A stretch of DNA of 64,000 nt from Viridothelium virens. Lineage: Eukaryota > Ascomycota > Dothideomycetes > Trypetheliales > Trypetheliaceae. A program made the translations under genes and the position numbers. Location of the stretch: NCBI GenBank assembly GCA_010094025.1, contig ML991843.1, positions 62,001-126,000 of the forward strand, read 5' to 3'. Shown in pieces: positions 21,940 through 34,398 of the stretch. The notes beneath the pieces are model-generated. The model had not been told where the DNA came from. It saw only the letters and a list, made by a program, of their open reading frames with translations, and searched no databases. Positions within the stretch are counted from its first letter, which is position 1. Every line of letters starts with the position of its first letter.

Positions 21940-23925
21940 GTGGATTTGGGAGGCGTTGCGGGTGCATCAAGGCTTGGGACGTCCTGGGAGTTGGTACAAC
22001 TGGAGCAGTAAGTCGTATTTGTGCTGTGGGCAAAATGTGGAATTTCCACATTGTACAACATTTTCCCTTTGTTCGGTGGGAGTTCTGGCTTTTTTGGAGA
22101 TACCCCGGCGGTCCCAGTCTCAGCTCCGCCTCTTTTCCTTGCTCCTTCATACCAATCGCTCAATCGTACGGCGAGTTCTGACCTCCTATATTTCCTATCT
22201 TGTTTGTCCAAACTCTCTTTTGAAGCGAAACCGCTCAAATGTTGAAAGTTTGTTATCCCAGCTTTACAAAATGTTCTCCTCATGGCGGTGAGGTTTATTA
22301 GCCAGTCCATGCATCATAAATTCAAGAAATGTTTTGGCTGCACAGTCAAGCACGCCCTGGTGTAGATTACGTCTACATTCCCTCCTCCATGTCGGTTGAC
22401 AATGGATCAGAAAGGAAGGGATGACGATGATGCAGATTCCAAACTCATACCTAGAGACACAAGGTGGGTAAACTTTAGAGATTACCGAAAATATTTTGAT
22501 TTACTCGACAAAGGCTTTAGCCCAGGATAGCATCAGCTATTGCGCAATGCCTTTGCCAAACGATCAGGACGCAGCTGTTCAATCACGTTGGTTTCAGACT
22601 ATGTGTGATTGCACATTAAAGCCCATGATGTGTTTCCCAAGACATAATGAGGATCAAGACGACCGGAGCTTCTAATGCGAAGTCAGGGCCCCAGGCCCGA
22701 GAATATTAACGAGTCCTGTCGTATTGAGACACTAGCTCTTCCCTGGACTGAAGATTGGGACTGACTGGGACACCATCTAGGCCATGAGCGACATAATTGG
22801 GAGGAGCAGAGAGAACCTGTGCAGTATCTGAAGGCGATTGCTGGTGGCTTCGTAAAAGTCGAGCATTTTATATTAACGCTAGAATCGGAACTACATTCGG
22901 GAAAGGAGGAATTCACACTCTCAGTACTCTGTAATCCAGTTACGTCCGTATCTCATGTACGGATTTAGAGAATCTGAATCCTTGTGCGCCACCCCCACGG
23001 CTTCAAGCTCAATTTGCTTCAGGCTACGCCCGCCCCCCTGCATCCTGCATCTACTGACCACGACACGCCGGGCCGTCTGACCCGGCCCCGGATAGCTAAG
23101 CTAGTCTGAGCTCTAATTCTCGGACTCAGCCGCAGCTTCTCCATATCGGGCATTCAGGAGCCGGGAATGTGGGTTTTACAAGTACATCACCTTGCCTTAC
23201 TCGCCACCGAAGGGTGGAAGGATTTCGATTTCTTCGGCCAACGCGATTTGGGAGCTTGCCACAGGAGAAATGAGATCGTCACCGTTTCGTGAATGGCCAA
23301 TCCTACGCAGCCTCGATTTTGGGTTTATGGTCTCCTTTCCGAGACTCTGCGTGCAGTCACACTATGTTGAAGATACTATGGCCTTTTTCGAGCATCTATG
23401 TGGCCTCTAATTCGCACGAATATGTCCTAATCTCGTGGATCTAGCATATCTTGAAACTTCTTTGCGTCCGATGACGTTCTACTCACATAAGGGGGGACGG
23501 CACAAGACCGAGTGTGCCAATCAAAGTCCAGTGCTGATGATTTCTAGGGCATTTACTAGGAAGCAAGCAGTGAAGCTTGTACAGTGCAAGGTCGCGCTTC
23601 TGTACACTATGAGCAATCCTCGATTCAAGATCCGAAATTCCTTTCGACCGTAGAGTACGGTACACTTTTGCCAGACACCTGTGCCTCTCTTGTGAGACCC
23701 CAACCCCCAGTCATGTACTGAATTCTGGATTGGATTAAAAACAGAAAGGTCTGATAATCTTGATCAGTAGCTTGGGAGTCTTTAAGGCCTCCTATGTGAT
23801 CTAACAGACGACTTGAAGTCCGCTAAACTACCCCAGATGATAGTAAATAACCAATCAATGCTTGAGGTTTCAGACCTTCGTAAGGCGCAATACGGCCGAA
23901 GGGATCTTCAAACTTTGAAGTAAAT
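21940..23925. other. Gene-poor 2 kb
   Basis: No supported gene. An antisense frame (21801-22310, complement) has 169 codons and overlaps the 3' end of the disordered-protein gene; it is unsupported by homology I can recognise. The stretch 22980-23110 is GC-rich with short C-runs. Confidence 0.45.
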
Positions 23926-26092
23926 ATGAATTGCCGGAGGATACTAGAGACTCTGAATCACAGTAGTAACGTGGGAAGAACAATTCTTCTGCTAATGCAG
24001 TCAGTATTCAAGTGCCTTTGTCAACGGTGTCAACCTCTACGGCCCAGAGTCGCCGTGGAACGGGACGATGCCCCACAAGTTTATGAACCGATCTATCCCT
24101 GTAGCGTCTGTAACAATCTGCGGGGACTTGCGCTGGATGGCACGGATGGACGACGTATACCAGTTGCGTTCGATGAGATTTCGCGGGCAGCATCTAATGG
24201 ATGTTGCACTTGCACCATACTTGAGACTGGCATTGTTTATACCTTTCCTGAAATAAAGTCGTGCTCACGAGTGTACATCGATGCTTGCCATCGTCCTGCT
24301 GAGAGGTTCGAGCGCTCGTTGCTACCACTTCGATTAAAGATCACATCGTCACCAGCCAATACAGAGCATGTGGAGTTCTTCAAGCTAGGAAGTACGTATA
24401 TTGGATAGGGGCTATCTGTACACGGATTTCCCTTTTCGACCACAGGCCTTCAATTCAATAACCGGCTGACTAGCGATAGAACCTGATGTACCGTTATGGC
24501 GGAATCCACGTTCGCCATGGCCCTTGATTGGTGTGGCTTATTCAACATCCGGATACACGGGATCGGAAAGATGTATCGATCGAGCCAAACAGTGGCTCCA
24601 AGACTGTGAGGATAACCACCCACAATGTAGACAAAAGAGAAAGCCTATGTTACCGAAACGAGTCATCGAACTAGTAGACTTCGCAGACCCTCCAAGGCTT
24701 CGCCTCTTTGAGTCTGGTCCTCGTTCAGTGGTAGAAGCTGACTATTTATCCCTGAGCCATTGCTGGGGAGAAGCTACGCCATTGATAGCGACGACAGAGA
24801 CATATCAGCGACTCAGAAGCCGCATACCGTGGGAAAGCTTACCTAGAACATTTCGCGACGTTATCCTCTTGGCAAGGCATTTTCTCATAAGGTTCGTCTG
24901 GATCGACTCGCTTTGTATTATTCAAGACGACCAAGCAGACTGGGTGTCTCAATCTACGGAAATGTGTCGGATTTATGAAAGGAGTTACCTGACGGTGTTT
25001 GCGACTCATGCAGAAAATAGTGTCCAGGGGTTGTTCTCAGCAGAGCCACTGGCTCATCTACCGAGCAGAATCAGGGGGCACGATCCAATCTCTGACCAGA
25101 AGTTCTGTATTTACGCTCGCAAAACCATCCGCCATACCTTCGCTTCTGGCCGGCATGCATTGAAAGAAGAAGCCCCTCTTCTTACACGTGCATGGTCGTA
25201 TCAAGAACGGTTGACGTCTCGAAGAGTTCTGCACTTCGGGCGACGGGAAATATCGTGGGAATGTATTGAGGGGACCAAGTGCGAGTGCTCGCCTGAACAC
25301 ATGGGAGCATACAGCAACAAGACACATTCCCTTCGCAGGACTTTGGCTCTCAAATCTGCTAAGGAGATATCAAAGGAGTGGCAGAAAATGGTTTCCGAGT
25401 TTAGTGGGCTCGCACTGACGTTTTCTTCGGATCGTCTCGCAGCGCTCGCGGGGCTCGCTGCAAAGCTGCAAGCTCTCAGAAAAGGAACCTATATCTCTGG
25501 GGCTTGGACAGATTCGGTTGCCTTCGATCTCGCCTGGTATAGCAACTCAGTGCATTCGAAGCGAAGTGATTGTGTAGCACCGTCTTGGTCATGGGCCTCT
25601 CTCGATTCCAAGGTGTTTTTCCTGCCTCTCGAGGAGCTTCGATTCTACGCAATTGAAGAACAGGCGACACTTGCGACTATCATCACCAACCAAACAACAA
25701 TCCCCGCCTGTGTACAGGCGATAGCTCTGTCAAGTCAATTCATTGAATCGCAAGCTCAGCAATCGAGTCAGGCTTTGTACCAGTTTCAGATTGATACCAA
25801 ACCCCTGGAGAAGTGTATGAACCGGCGCTCCTATCTGGGGTCGCATACGATCCACTTTTATCCGGACACGTCCGAGACGATGCACGACTTGCCGTGCCCT
25901 GTCTTCTTCTTCAGACTTTTAGCGCTACATCGAGGCGAGCGCTGGCTCTATGCATATCTTGTTCTTCAAGAGTCCAATGAGATAGAGGAGCAACGATTCA
26001 AGCGTATTGGCCTTTGTGTCTTGCGGTTTGACAATCAGCCGGAGCATCTACTTAGGGACTTGGGCGTGGAAAAATCCATTTTACTAATTTGA
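23926..26092 (+). CDS. HET-domain (heterokaryon incompatibility) protein
   Basis: Exons 23926-24391 and 24480-26092 join to 692 residues. The HET domain spans about 243-390: YLSLSHCWGEATPL, then WIDSLCIIQDDQADW, then LLTRAWSYQERLTSRRVLHFG, the three standard blocks. HET proteins trigger death of fused cells that differ genetically. The domain is usually a TIR-related effector, with the specificity in partner proteins or extra domains. Upstream of it is the usual Cys-bearing region (CSVCNNL, then GCCTCTILE), and downstream the C-terminal block SDCVAPSWSWASLD, common in this family. The intron 24392-24479 removes a stop and restores KLG|KPDVPLWRNP. Apparently intact. No partner gene lies next to it. 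Confidence 0.9.
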
Positions 26093-27770
26093 AAAAACTA
26101 ATGGGAACGTGGACACGGGAAATGCACTTTGTAACGAAGTACTAATGACGAAGCATTCTACACTTCGCAAATCATTTTGATGGGCTCACGTCACGGTGCT
26201 CGTCCAAGCTTTGCTGCGCTGTTACTAATCGAAGCGTGGACTCTAGAACGCCCCGCCCGAGCGACCAGGGACTCAGCCACACGTGCCTCCGTTCCCTCCC
26301 CTAATAGCCCCCTGCAACTGTTCCGCTGCGTCATATCACGCATCCACCACTGCAATCCGCTCCTTATAACTAACTTCTCCAGCACGTAATCCTGGCAGCC
26401 GTCTCACAATCTGAACGATATGCACAACCCGCATCCTCAGTCTTTGAGGAAACAAGGTGGCAAAAGCAAAAAGTCTCACCCGATATCAAAACTTGATTGT
26501 AGCTAATTCTGATATCCTTCCCGAGTCCCTGCGCATCATCGGATACCCCGATACTAGACCTGTTAAAGTGAGCTTTGCCGAGGAAGCGATACCTTTGCGA
26601 AGCCAATACCTTCATTCTTCCTGCTTGGTTTCCTCAGCATCCTTGCGCACTTTCCCACTGCAAAACTCTTTCTCCTCGGCAGAAAGGAACTGCCACAGCT
26701 CGGATGCTTCCTTCTGCTTCTTGTATCCTTGCTGCTGGCACGGTGACCTGTCAGATGGTACACGAATTGCGACCTTTCGACCCCTCGAGGTACAGCTCCC
26801 GCCTTGAGCTCCCAAGCTATGCAAAACACACCTTGGTCTAGAAGAAAAGAGTGTCGTTTGGGCAGAAAGCCATCGTGATTGAGCCAATTGCCGGTCGGAT
26901 CATGCGTGTAAGTCTGACCACGCGTTTGGTGGGCATGGGTTCCAAGAGGGGACGTGCCAGGACTTGCATATCTTCAACATTGCTATTGTTGCTATCGATG
27001 ACTACTTAGTCTGTCAATACATCAACGGATTATTGCGAAAGTAAAGGGGATCGGTAAGCCGAGGGTCGTCCCATTTCTACCCGGGTGGCTGTGGTCGATT
27101 AGTGGTAAGTTCTTATCACCAATTACCTCGTATTTTATTGTGTCAAATCTATATATTTGCTCTGACCCTCGGACTAGATAATACGGATCAAGTTCGGGAA
27201 CTCCAGTATACTGGAGCCGAGCACAAGAACGCCTCTGTCGAGAAAGAGCCACAGGATCTCTGTGAGCAACTCTCAAAGGTGCGGGAGCAGAAACGCAGGA
27301 AGCAGGACATTGTTTACAGACGAGCAAACGTCTAGAACAAAGATGGTAAGGATGGACTTCACCTTCGAGTGCCGAAAGGCAAGAAGCTCAGCGCGCCGAA
27401 CACCATGGTGTTCAAAACACTGTAGCAAATGCTAGTGGTATAGGAGGGGAAAGCGCATGGCTGATCGATAGCCAGGTTGACCAAATTCAAGATGGCAGCT
27501 AATCTGGAGGCAATGAAATAGGTGAGCTTTATTTACCAACATGAGCTTGAATAATTCTCTTCTGAAGTGACAACTACGTATATACTTCTGGGGAACAGAA
27601 ATTGCGCGGACAGGACATGATTGAAGCACATACCAATGGCGGACAGAACAAAGTTGGTGTATACATTGATTTCAACAATTCTTAACAACTGAACCGCATA
27701 TAGGGTACAGATGATAGCAATTTCATTGACGCATTAAAAGCTGAAAGATCTCCCTTTAAACGCCTTTATC
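26093..27770. other. Gene-poor 1.7 kb with two coding-like scraps
   Basis: No complete gene. On the complement at about 26612-26740 the frame reads like protein (KKQKEASELWQFLSAEEKEF) and ends in a stop. On the plus strand at 27175-27335 another charged helix-like frame (KVREQKRRKQDIVYRR) occurs. Neither has a clear start, and both may be decayed gene pieces. Confidence 0.35.
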
Positions 27771-28820
27771 TCACGTGACTAGGTATGTGTCCCTCCCAAT
27801 CCATGCTGTTTTACAATTTCCGATCAATTCGAAAGGAAAGTCTGGCTCGCTCTTACTCATCAAGTCGTCGCACACTTCTTGTTTCCAGTGAACCTTTACC
27901 TTGAATGTCTTTACGTGTGTAATCTGACGTAATGGCTCCAACACCGCGTGATGATTATCCTTTCCAGAGTCGAGCCCCTCTCCGTGGAGTTGGAGATACA
28001 GCGATTGCAAGCCTGCCAAGCCTGCGAACGTTTCGCATGTCTCGGGCCACATACCTCCATCAACAGGAAACATACGACGTCCAAATCGGTAGTCCAGGCA
28101 GACTATCCTAATAGTGTCCAATCGACTTCTAAGTGTGGTCTTGCGAAGAACCTGGACAGCTTCTAGGTGTTCGAAAGCAAAGATATTATTCCGATAAAGA
28201 AGTTCGATCGTCTCCGAGTAGCTATAACGATGAGTCTGAACGAACACGAGGGGTTCTTTTGAGTCTTACATGAGTCTGCAGGTCTGTAACATTGGTAAGA
28301 AATTCGCGAGTGCTCCATCTGGAGGAGGCCGTCTTTCTCTTGTACCGGCGCGGTCCCCAGAGCCTGGCGGAACCTGGAGTGGATAAATCGTCCAGACACA
28401 GCAAAGGTTGACATTTCCGACCTTGTCTGCCCTTGCATAAACGAGCTCGAAGGATTTATTGCCTAGGAGCCTCTCCGGGCAGCGGATGAAATGGAAAACG
28501 CGTCCACTAACAGCAGCTTCCTCCCAAATCATTCGGCGAACGTCGTAAGGAAGCCACATCAAAGGTGACTGATGCTGATTGAGAGTCTGCTGCCAGTCCC
28601 CAGTGTCGGTGAAAGACCGGGATGCGTCGCCGATGGCGCGGTCAATGGCCGGAATTGTTAGTGATCTTGGTCGTTTGGTCGGCAACGATTGGGAAGCGGC
28701 CGCCTCTTGCTCTTCCAGAGCAGCACCCTTTGCGGAAATACGTCCTCCTATCTGGGTAAGCGTCCGGCAGTGGTCCACCTTAAGGGATATCTCAAACCAT
28801 CGTTCTGCTATTTGGTCCAT
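27771..28820 (-). CDS. DUF7730-type fungal protein
   Basis: Exons 28270-28820 and 27771-28221 (complement) give 333 residues. The family is recognised by LPYDVRRMIWEEA, the step LPMLQTCRLIYSETIELLYRN across the intron, and a following strand DTIRIVCLDYRF. The 48-nt intron (28222-28269) uses TTATAG as acceptor; an alternative acceptor 13 nt earlier gives the wrong frame. Such proteins resemble F-box-like or leucine-rich folds by position of the LP..VR.MIW motif, but no function is established. Start chosen at the first ATG (MDQIAERW); upstream codons lack an ATG. Confidence 0.82.
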
Positions 28821-29998
28821 GGTACTTAGCAGACAATGACGAAACAACAGATTCAAATCCTAAAAATATGCTACCACACTGCGTGGATCGTATAGTCATA
28901 TTAAGGTGGGACGAATTGAAGTGGACGTCACTGCATAACAGGGTACGTATGCGGCGCGGTTACGGCGCGGTTGCGGCACGGTTAGGCGGGCCGTTCCTGA
29001 GGTCGACCATCGTCACTGTTTTCAGCCGCGACCTAATTGTACAGCATGTTCCTGCAGACGAAGCCTCAGGCATCCTTTGATAGAGCCTTTAAAGCCTTTT
29101 TGGGAAAGCTGAACAAGGATCTTGATGAGCCAGTAGCAAAGGAATCGCTCCATCATCCTCCACCTTTCCTCTTCAAGTAGCGATTCTCATTATGCAATTA
29201 GGAGAGTACGCTAATGGAAGTCGCAGGTGTTCAACGCTGGAAGAGGCTGTAATTCAGGAGTAGAGGTACGCTGTGCAGTGGACACACCTACCTCTAGAGA
29301 TTTCCGCCTTAATTCTTCCATGGAATTCTGGACTGAGAATCAATAATCCCTAAACAAAAATGAAAAAACCGAACTCTTCTAAGCTATAATGGCTTGAATA
29401 GCATTGATAGTTTCTTTTTCTATCCAGTTCATCTCGCACCGGATTCAAATCTAATCGTCCCCAACTACAATCGCTCTTACCAGCTGATAGCAGCCAACAG
29501 GGCGTCTCCATCGTGGCTGGGACGTGGTCAGAATACATGGGCTCAATTTTGTGGCTGACCATCGATCTGCTGCTTGAAGGGTATAGTAGAATTGAGATCT
29601 GGCTATACTCAACCATGAAGAGATACCTAGGATCAGACACCTCTCCCTCCGACATGTGTTCCTTCATTACAATACTAAGAGATCATGATACATTTCTGTG
29701 CCGCCAACAACCATGCTTCGAGCACATCATGGGTCATCTTACTTTCATTTCGAGTCGCTGTTCTTTGCAAGCATTTTGGTAGAATAAGCAGCTGTAGAGA
29801 TCGTTCCTCTACTGAAAGAGATCCGATATAAGTATCTCTTCTATTATCTCCTCCGAATATGCATTTCCATATCATTTCACCCATTCACAACCCTCGTCTT
29901 TACTCTTTAGAGCATTTCTCATCATCACATCCACTTGATTTCAATCTCTTGTTCGTGAAAGAAGCCCGCTAGCCGATGGGCTCTTTCCGCATTAATTC
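28821..29998. other. Divergent intergenic region, 1.2 kb
   Basis: Separates the DUF7730 gene from the metalloprotease gene, so both promoters lie here. Contains the 11-bp triplicate at 28953-28985. No gene recognised. Confidence 0.5.
28953..28985. repeat. Three tandem 11-bp GC-rich units
   Basis: Units GGCGCGGTTAC, GGCGCGGTTGC and GGCACGGTTAG follow head to tail, with only two or three changes between copies. Located 133 nt upstream of the DUF7730 start codon, so it may be in that promoter. Confidence 0.75.
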
Positions 29999-32900
29999 AT
30001 GATGTGGCACTTACAAGAACATGTTCTTGTCGTTCTTGTAGCTGCTTGTATCTGTTCTTGTACATTGATCGTCGATCAATCGTGTACCAATCCCAGCGCC
30101 GGTAACTCAATTTCAGCTTCCCGAATACAAGGACAAACCTCTTACATTTCTCTGTGCAGGTTACTCAGACCTTGTGAATGCTGGTATTCACAGCGCCCTT
30201 GACTTGAATCAAGCAGCACTCGATGCGCTTGAGGCGCTTGCTGCTGGATTCGGGAGTCAGTCAGTGGATGTTGCGAAGAGTGATCTTCTCGATTACATCT
30301 TCGTTTCAACCAGACCAGGCGAAGGTAAACAGGTGGATCCTAATAACCCGAATTTCTCAAAAGTCAAAACGACGTTTGAAGCCGTGAAAAAATTTAATAC
30401 CCCAACGTCCGACCCTAAAAGACCCGACCTGGATGTTAAGATCTATTGCGACTTTTCTCGCTTTCATGAGAATGAGAGTTGTAAAACGGATGATGAGGGA
30501 AAGCGTATCCCCAAGCCTGGGTATGCGTGTGACGATGATATAAAAGTTGATGTGCCTATGGGCGATGAATATACCGAGTGTAAAAAAGTATGGGATATGA
30601 ACGATCCTTCCACTTGGGATCTTGGAATTGACGTAAGCAATTTCCCCCCTCAAGATTAATATGATGCAAAAACTGGCAAGTCTCACATCGCACAAGGCAT
30701 ACACCTTACGCTATCCTTCAAAATTTGCGCAAGTGCAGTTATGCGCTGAATATTTGAAGATCCGCAAAGGTTCAGACTGGCACACCTGGGTAAGAGCTAG
30801 CAATAGCAGCTTAGTTGACTCAGGCTCAAGTTCAGCTGACACTGAATAGACAGACGTTGAGCGCGCCGACATGTTAGATGAGATGGATACTCCAGCGGTG
30901 TTCGATCATACCCTGCTTCACGAACTGACACATGCAATCTCCGGCAGCCCCACAAATGATGGACTGCGTGGAGATGACGGTAAGAGAAACGGATATAGTA
31001 AGTCTAGAACCCAGGACCCGCCATGTGATTTTTTTACAGCTATGCAGCTGACTATTAAATTCATAGCTTGGAAGGGGGTCACTAGTAAATCAGCAATAAC
31101 AGCGGAGGGGAACGAAGGTTATACAAACGCTGACTCTTATGCGTTTTTCGGTCTCGGTATGTTGTTTTCGCGGGACATCACCCTTTTTCGCCTTTGCTGA
31201 TGTGAACACTCAGGAGCAAGAATGATTACTCCAAACAGTGCTCCTGGTGGGCAGCAAATTATAGCAAGGCGGCCAAACAGGGATGGGAAGATTGTAGAAC
31301 TTCCAGCTCCTCAAGACCATCCCCCCCGAGTTCGCAGAAGTCTGCACAATAAGGACGAGGCTCAAGTCGAATCACTTCAGTCACTACCGCTCAATGAGCC
31401 AAACTTCAAGACAATCGAGCTAGTTGGACCATACACGGATTCTTGGACCGCTAATACTTCATCTATAGCTATTCATCCCTCCACGCTATCAACATTAATC
31501 AAACCGATATCAGAGACTAATATGAATCTTCTGAATACCACTATTACCCTTGACCGACGGACTCTCCAGTCCTCCTCGGGGACAAGTCCCGCTAGCTCTG
31601 ACAGTACTAACCCCGGTGGAATCGTTGCATCTATTCTTGGAAGCGGAAATATGACTCTTGGCTCGACAAATCCGGGCTCCTCTCCCACGGAAACCTCTTC
31701 TACTTCGGCCAATCCAAGTTCTAGATCTTCAGGTACCAGTTCGACGAGCTCAGACCCGGTTGGTGCACCCGTTCCTGGAAGGAGCGGTTCAGCCACTCGG
31801 TCGACGAGTACATCTGTCAGTCCCGGAACAAGACCTTCGACCTCTGGCTCCCAAAGCTCTACAGCTCTCAGCTCTACAAGTGTCAAGACTATCCCATCAC
31901 CCCCGGTGACTGCTACATCATCCAGCCCCAGCGGGAGCAATCCGACGCATTCTTCAGGAGGTGGAGGTGGCGGAAGTAGCGGAGGTGGCGGGAGTAATCC
32001 AACGCATTCCTCAGGAGGTGGAGGTGGAGGTGGTGGTGGTGGAGGAGGGGGAGGGGGAGGGGGAGGCAATCCGGATCCTTCTCAACCCTCCTCCAAGCCG
32101 TCATCAGCCTCGGAAAGCTCCAGGTCCTCGACTTCAGAAAGTTCCAAGTCCTCGACCACGGAAAGTTCTAAGTCCTCGACCTCGGAAAGCTCCAAATCCT
32201 CGACCTCGTCCGAGAGGTCATCGTCCTCCGAAAGCTCCAGCTGCACTTCTACAAAAACTGCAAGCTCTTGCGAGATCACATTTTCTCTTGTGACGCCTTC
32301 AGGAGCAACAGCTGCCTCGACGTCAACGATAACGGTATGTTTCGGTTTTATATTTGACTTTTGCTCGAGCCTGCGCTAACCTACTACAAGGGTACTTGCT
32401 CAACCACCTCTGGATGTTCAGTTTCGAATACTATGACGACAACAACGGTGTCAAGTAATAGCGAAGTACCTACGGCCACGCCACTTTACGATGAACCCCC
32501 TAATCTCTTCTCTCGGCTCTCCAGTCAGAATAGTCAATTGTCCTACCTGGCCACAGTTCCTTCGTATGATCAACTCACATGGACTCCCACGAGTGGTCCT
32601 GCTGCATCCGCCGAACGCTCCCGTGAATCCGTCATACTGGCGGCCACCACGGACAAAGAAGCATCCCAGGACTCGGTCGCTAGTTCCCAATTGACGGCAT
32701 ACGTGGCATCGCAGTCATCTATAGCTTCATCTGCTTCGAGCCGGGACGCATCAATCTCCGCTGCGGGTTACAGCTCCGTACCTTCACCCACTGCCAGCAT
32801 CATCGCCATCTGGGACACCCCTCCGGAAACTGGACCTGTAATGTACGAATTTTACGCTGTGCCTCCCAACTATAACCAAGCCATCTTCGCCGATGCCTGC

Positions 32901-33218
32901 AACAATGATCTACCCTCGACACCCAGCGAATGGGCGGTGACCGATCCGCAGCTGGCGCGTGTGGATTCCGTTCGCCAAGCAGGGCAGGTGCCGCAGCGTC
33001 AGCCCCCAGGAAAGTTGCAGCTCTCCGACGAGACGACGTACGAAGAGTATGAAATTGGGAGTGGTAAACTTTCCTACGGGGATCAGCCTCCTCTTCTCTG
33101 CGGCGCACCCTCTTTTACGGATAACTCAACGCTTACGCCGAATAACGGGGCTTGCAATGGGGTGCAAGATGTCGTACAGGTGGTGATTGTTTGCCCGTAC
33201 GGGTCCCCAGGGATATGA
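29999..33218 (+). CDS. Secreted HExxH zinc metalloprotease-like protein with Ser/Gly tail
   Basis: Best exon set: 29999-30101, 30160-30632, 30739-30789, 30850-30997, 31067-31156, 31214-32334 and 32391-33218, giving 937 residues. A hydrophobic N-terminus (LVVLVAACICSC) looks like a signal peptide. The zinc site is HELTHAISG (HExxH), preceded by DWHTWTDVERADMLDEMDT, with NADSYAFFGLG downstream, as in fungal secreted zincins related to Lys-specific endopeptidases and deuterolysin. After about residue 290 comes a long Ser/Thr-rich, probably O-glycosylated tail with a run of 18 glycines and repeated ESSKSST units, then a motif GTCSTTSGCSV. The C-terminal part is of unknown type with paired Cys. 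Some acceptors are ambiguous: 31038 could replace 31066, in frame. Protease activity is inferred from HExxH. Confidence 0.8.
31957..32230. repeat. In-frame GGN microsatellite and Ser-rich minisatellite
   Basis: Within the metalloprotease tail. 31957-32070 codes two Gly runs separated by SNPTHSS, the second with 18 consecutive Gly codons (GGA/GGT/GGG/GGC mixed). 32100-32215 codes five or more ESSKSST-like heptads in 21-nt units. Mixed codons indicate some age, but length variation between strains is likely. Confidence 0.9.
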
Positions 33219-33619
33219 ATTGGATGGAATCCATCGTGCTCAGGTTTCCGATTGAGGGAGCTATGACTGTCCGCAGTGATCCCCCTAACCCTGGCTCCCT
33301 CATTCCCATTCAGCTCCTTTATGATTTTGTACCAGAAACTGCGATTCGATTCGGTGTAGCATAGCGTGCGGCGTTAATTAGAATTGGTGTCTTTGCGGGA
33401 TTTTGCAGCCTTAGTCAATCGCTTCAGTGTTCAAATAACAACGTTCTCTAGATCCAGCCAATATCGTCCAACTTTACATCTGATGTTCCAGAGCACTTTC
33501 GATCTATCGAGATATAGCTATACGTACGCATCAGACTTGCGTGTGTGAGCACTGCATGAGTGTTTGTTGCATTGCGAGAGCAACACTGGGAACATGATAA
33601 ACGTAGGAGATATGTCCTG

Positions 33620-33934
33620 TCAGCAGTCTGAAGGGTACGACATATCGAAGGCAGAGGTCAAATCGAAGGCTCTCGGATCTTCCCCTTCAGAACCATGGAT
33701 CGTAACCACATCATGAAGAACAGCCACGTCAAGTTCGGTCCCAAAATCCCGTAACTCTTGGGCTTGAATTCGCTCGATGGAAATGCTCCACGCGCATTCT
33801 TCCACCTCCGGCCGACTTACGCCGGACGCAGCGCCTCGGACTTGGAAGGGATCGTGCGAATAGAGGAGTAAGCTCGAAAGGAAAAATGCTTTCCTAATAT
33901 GCGGAACTACCGCGAGCGGTTTTATCGACTCGCC
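33620..33934 (-). pseudogene. Orphan coding-like frame without start codon
   Basis: 104 codons open without interruption, with the composition of real protein: KAFFLSSLLLYSHDPF, then EECAWSISIERIQAQEL, then FDLTSAFDMSYPSDC and a stop. No ATG begins it, and no joining upstream exon could be found. It could be the last exon of a gene whose other parts are lost, or an exon of an unrecognised gene. Family not recognised. Confidence 0.35.
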
Positions 33935-34232
33935 CTACGATACCTCCGCACGCTCCGCCACATGCAAATTGCATCTTAGCTCCGTCCACGTGCCTTCAAT
34001 GGATTACAACCTAACCTAAGGTAGGTGCATCCGTGGGAGACGGTTCCAGAGCTGATAATTCCAGTGAGCTTTCCCAGAATAAGGCGAGTGCTGCTCGATG
34101 ACTGATCGACCATTGTCGATTATCCAAGCTCCGCTTCTTCCGTTGTAGCTACCTAAGAGTGTAAAACGGATTTATTCAAAATGGCTTATCTGCGGCATGA
34201 CTTAGATGCAGACTTGCCCCCATTGACCCCAT

Positions 34233-34266
34233 CCAATGCATAGGACATAGAGAATATTATATAAAG
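34233..34266 (+). promoter_or_regulatory. CCAAT and TATA boxes of the SDR gene
   Basis: CCAAT at 34233-34237 and TATTATATAAAG at 34255-34266, about 133 nt before the start codon at 34399: the spacing and order expected of a fungal core promoter. Function inferred from position. Confidence 0.5.
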
Positions 34267-34398
34267 CTATTTGAAGAGCAAGTTTGGCACCTTTTTATTC
34301 ATTGAAATCAAAACTTGCTGCATGAAATCAAGCACGAAATCATCTGGTTCTTCAAAAAACTTCATTACTGCAAAATCTGCTCAGATACCTCTACAATC

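Larger units (their letters stand above)
33219..34398. other. Intergenic, 1.2 kb, with an orphan coding-like frame
   Basis: Mostly without genes, except for the orphan frame on the complement at 33620-33934, listed separately. The right end carries promoter elements of the downstream SDR. Confidence 0.5.

Noticed and set aside
21940-30000. Decayed transposon in the gene-poor stretch
   Set aside because: I found no terminal repeats, transposase or reverse-transcriptase motifs, or strong AT skew to support one.
31473-32069. 198-codon frame on the complement of the metalloprotease tail, poly-Pro
   Set aside because: Mirror of the poly-Gly and Ser repeats; not an independent gene.
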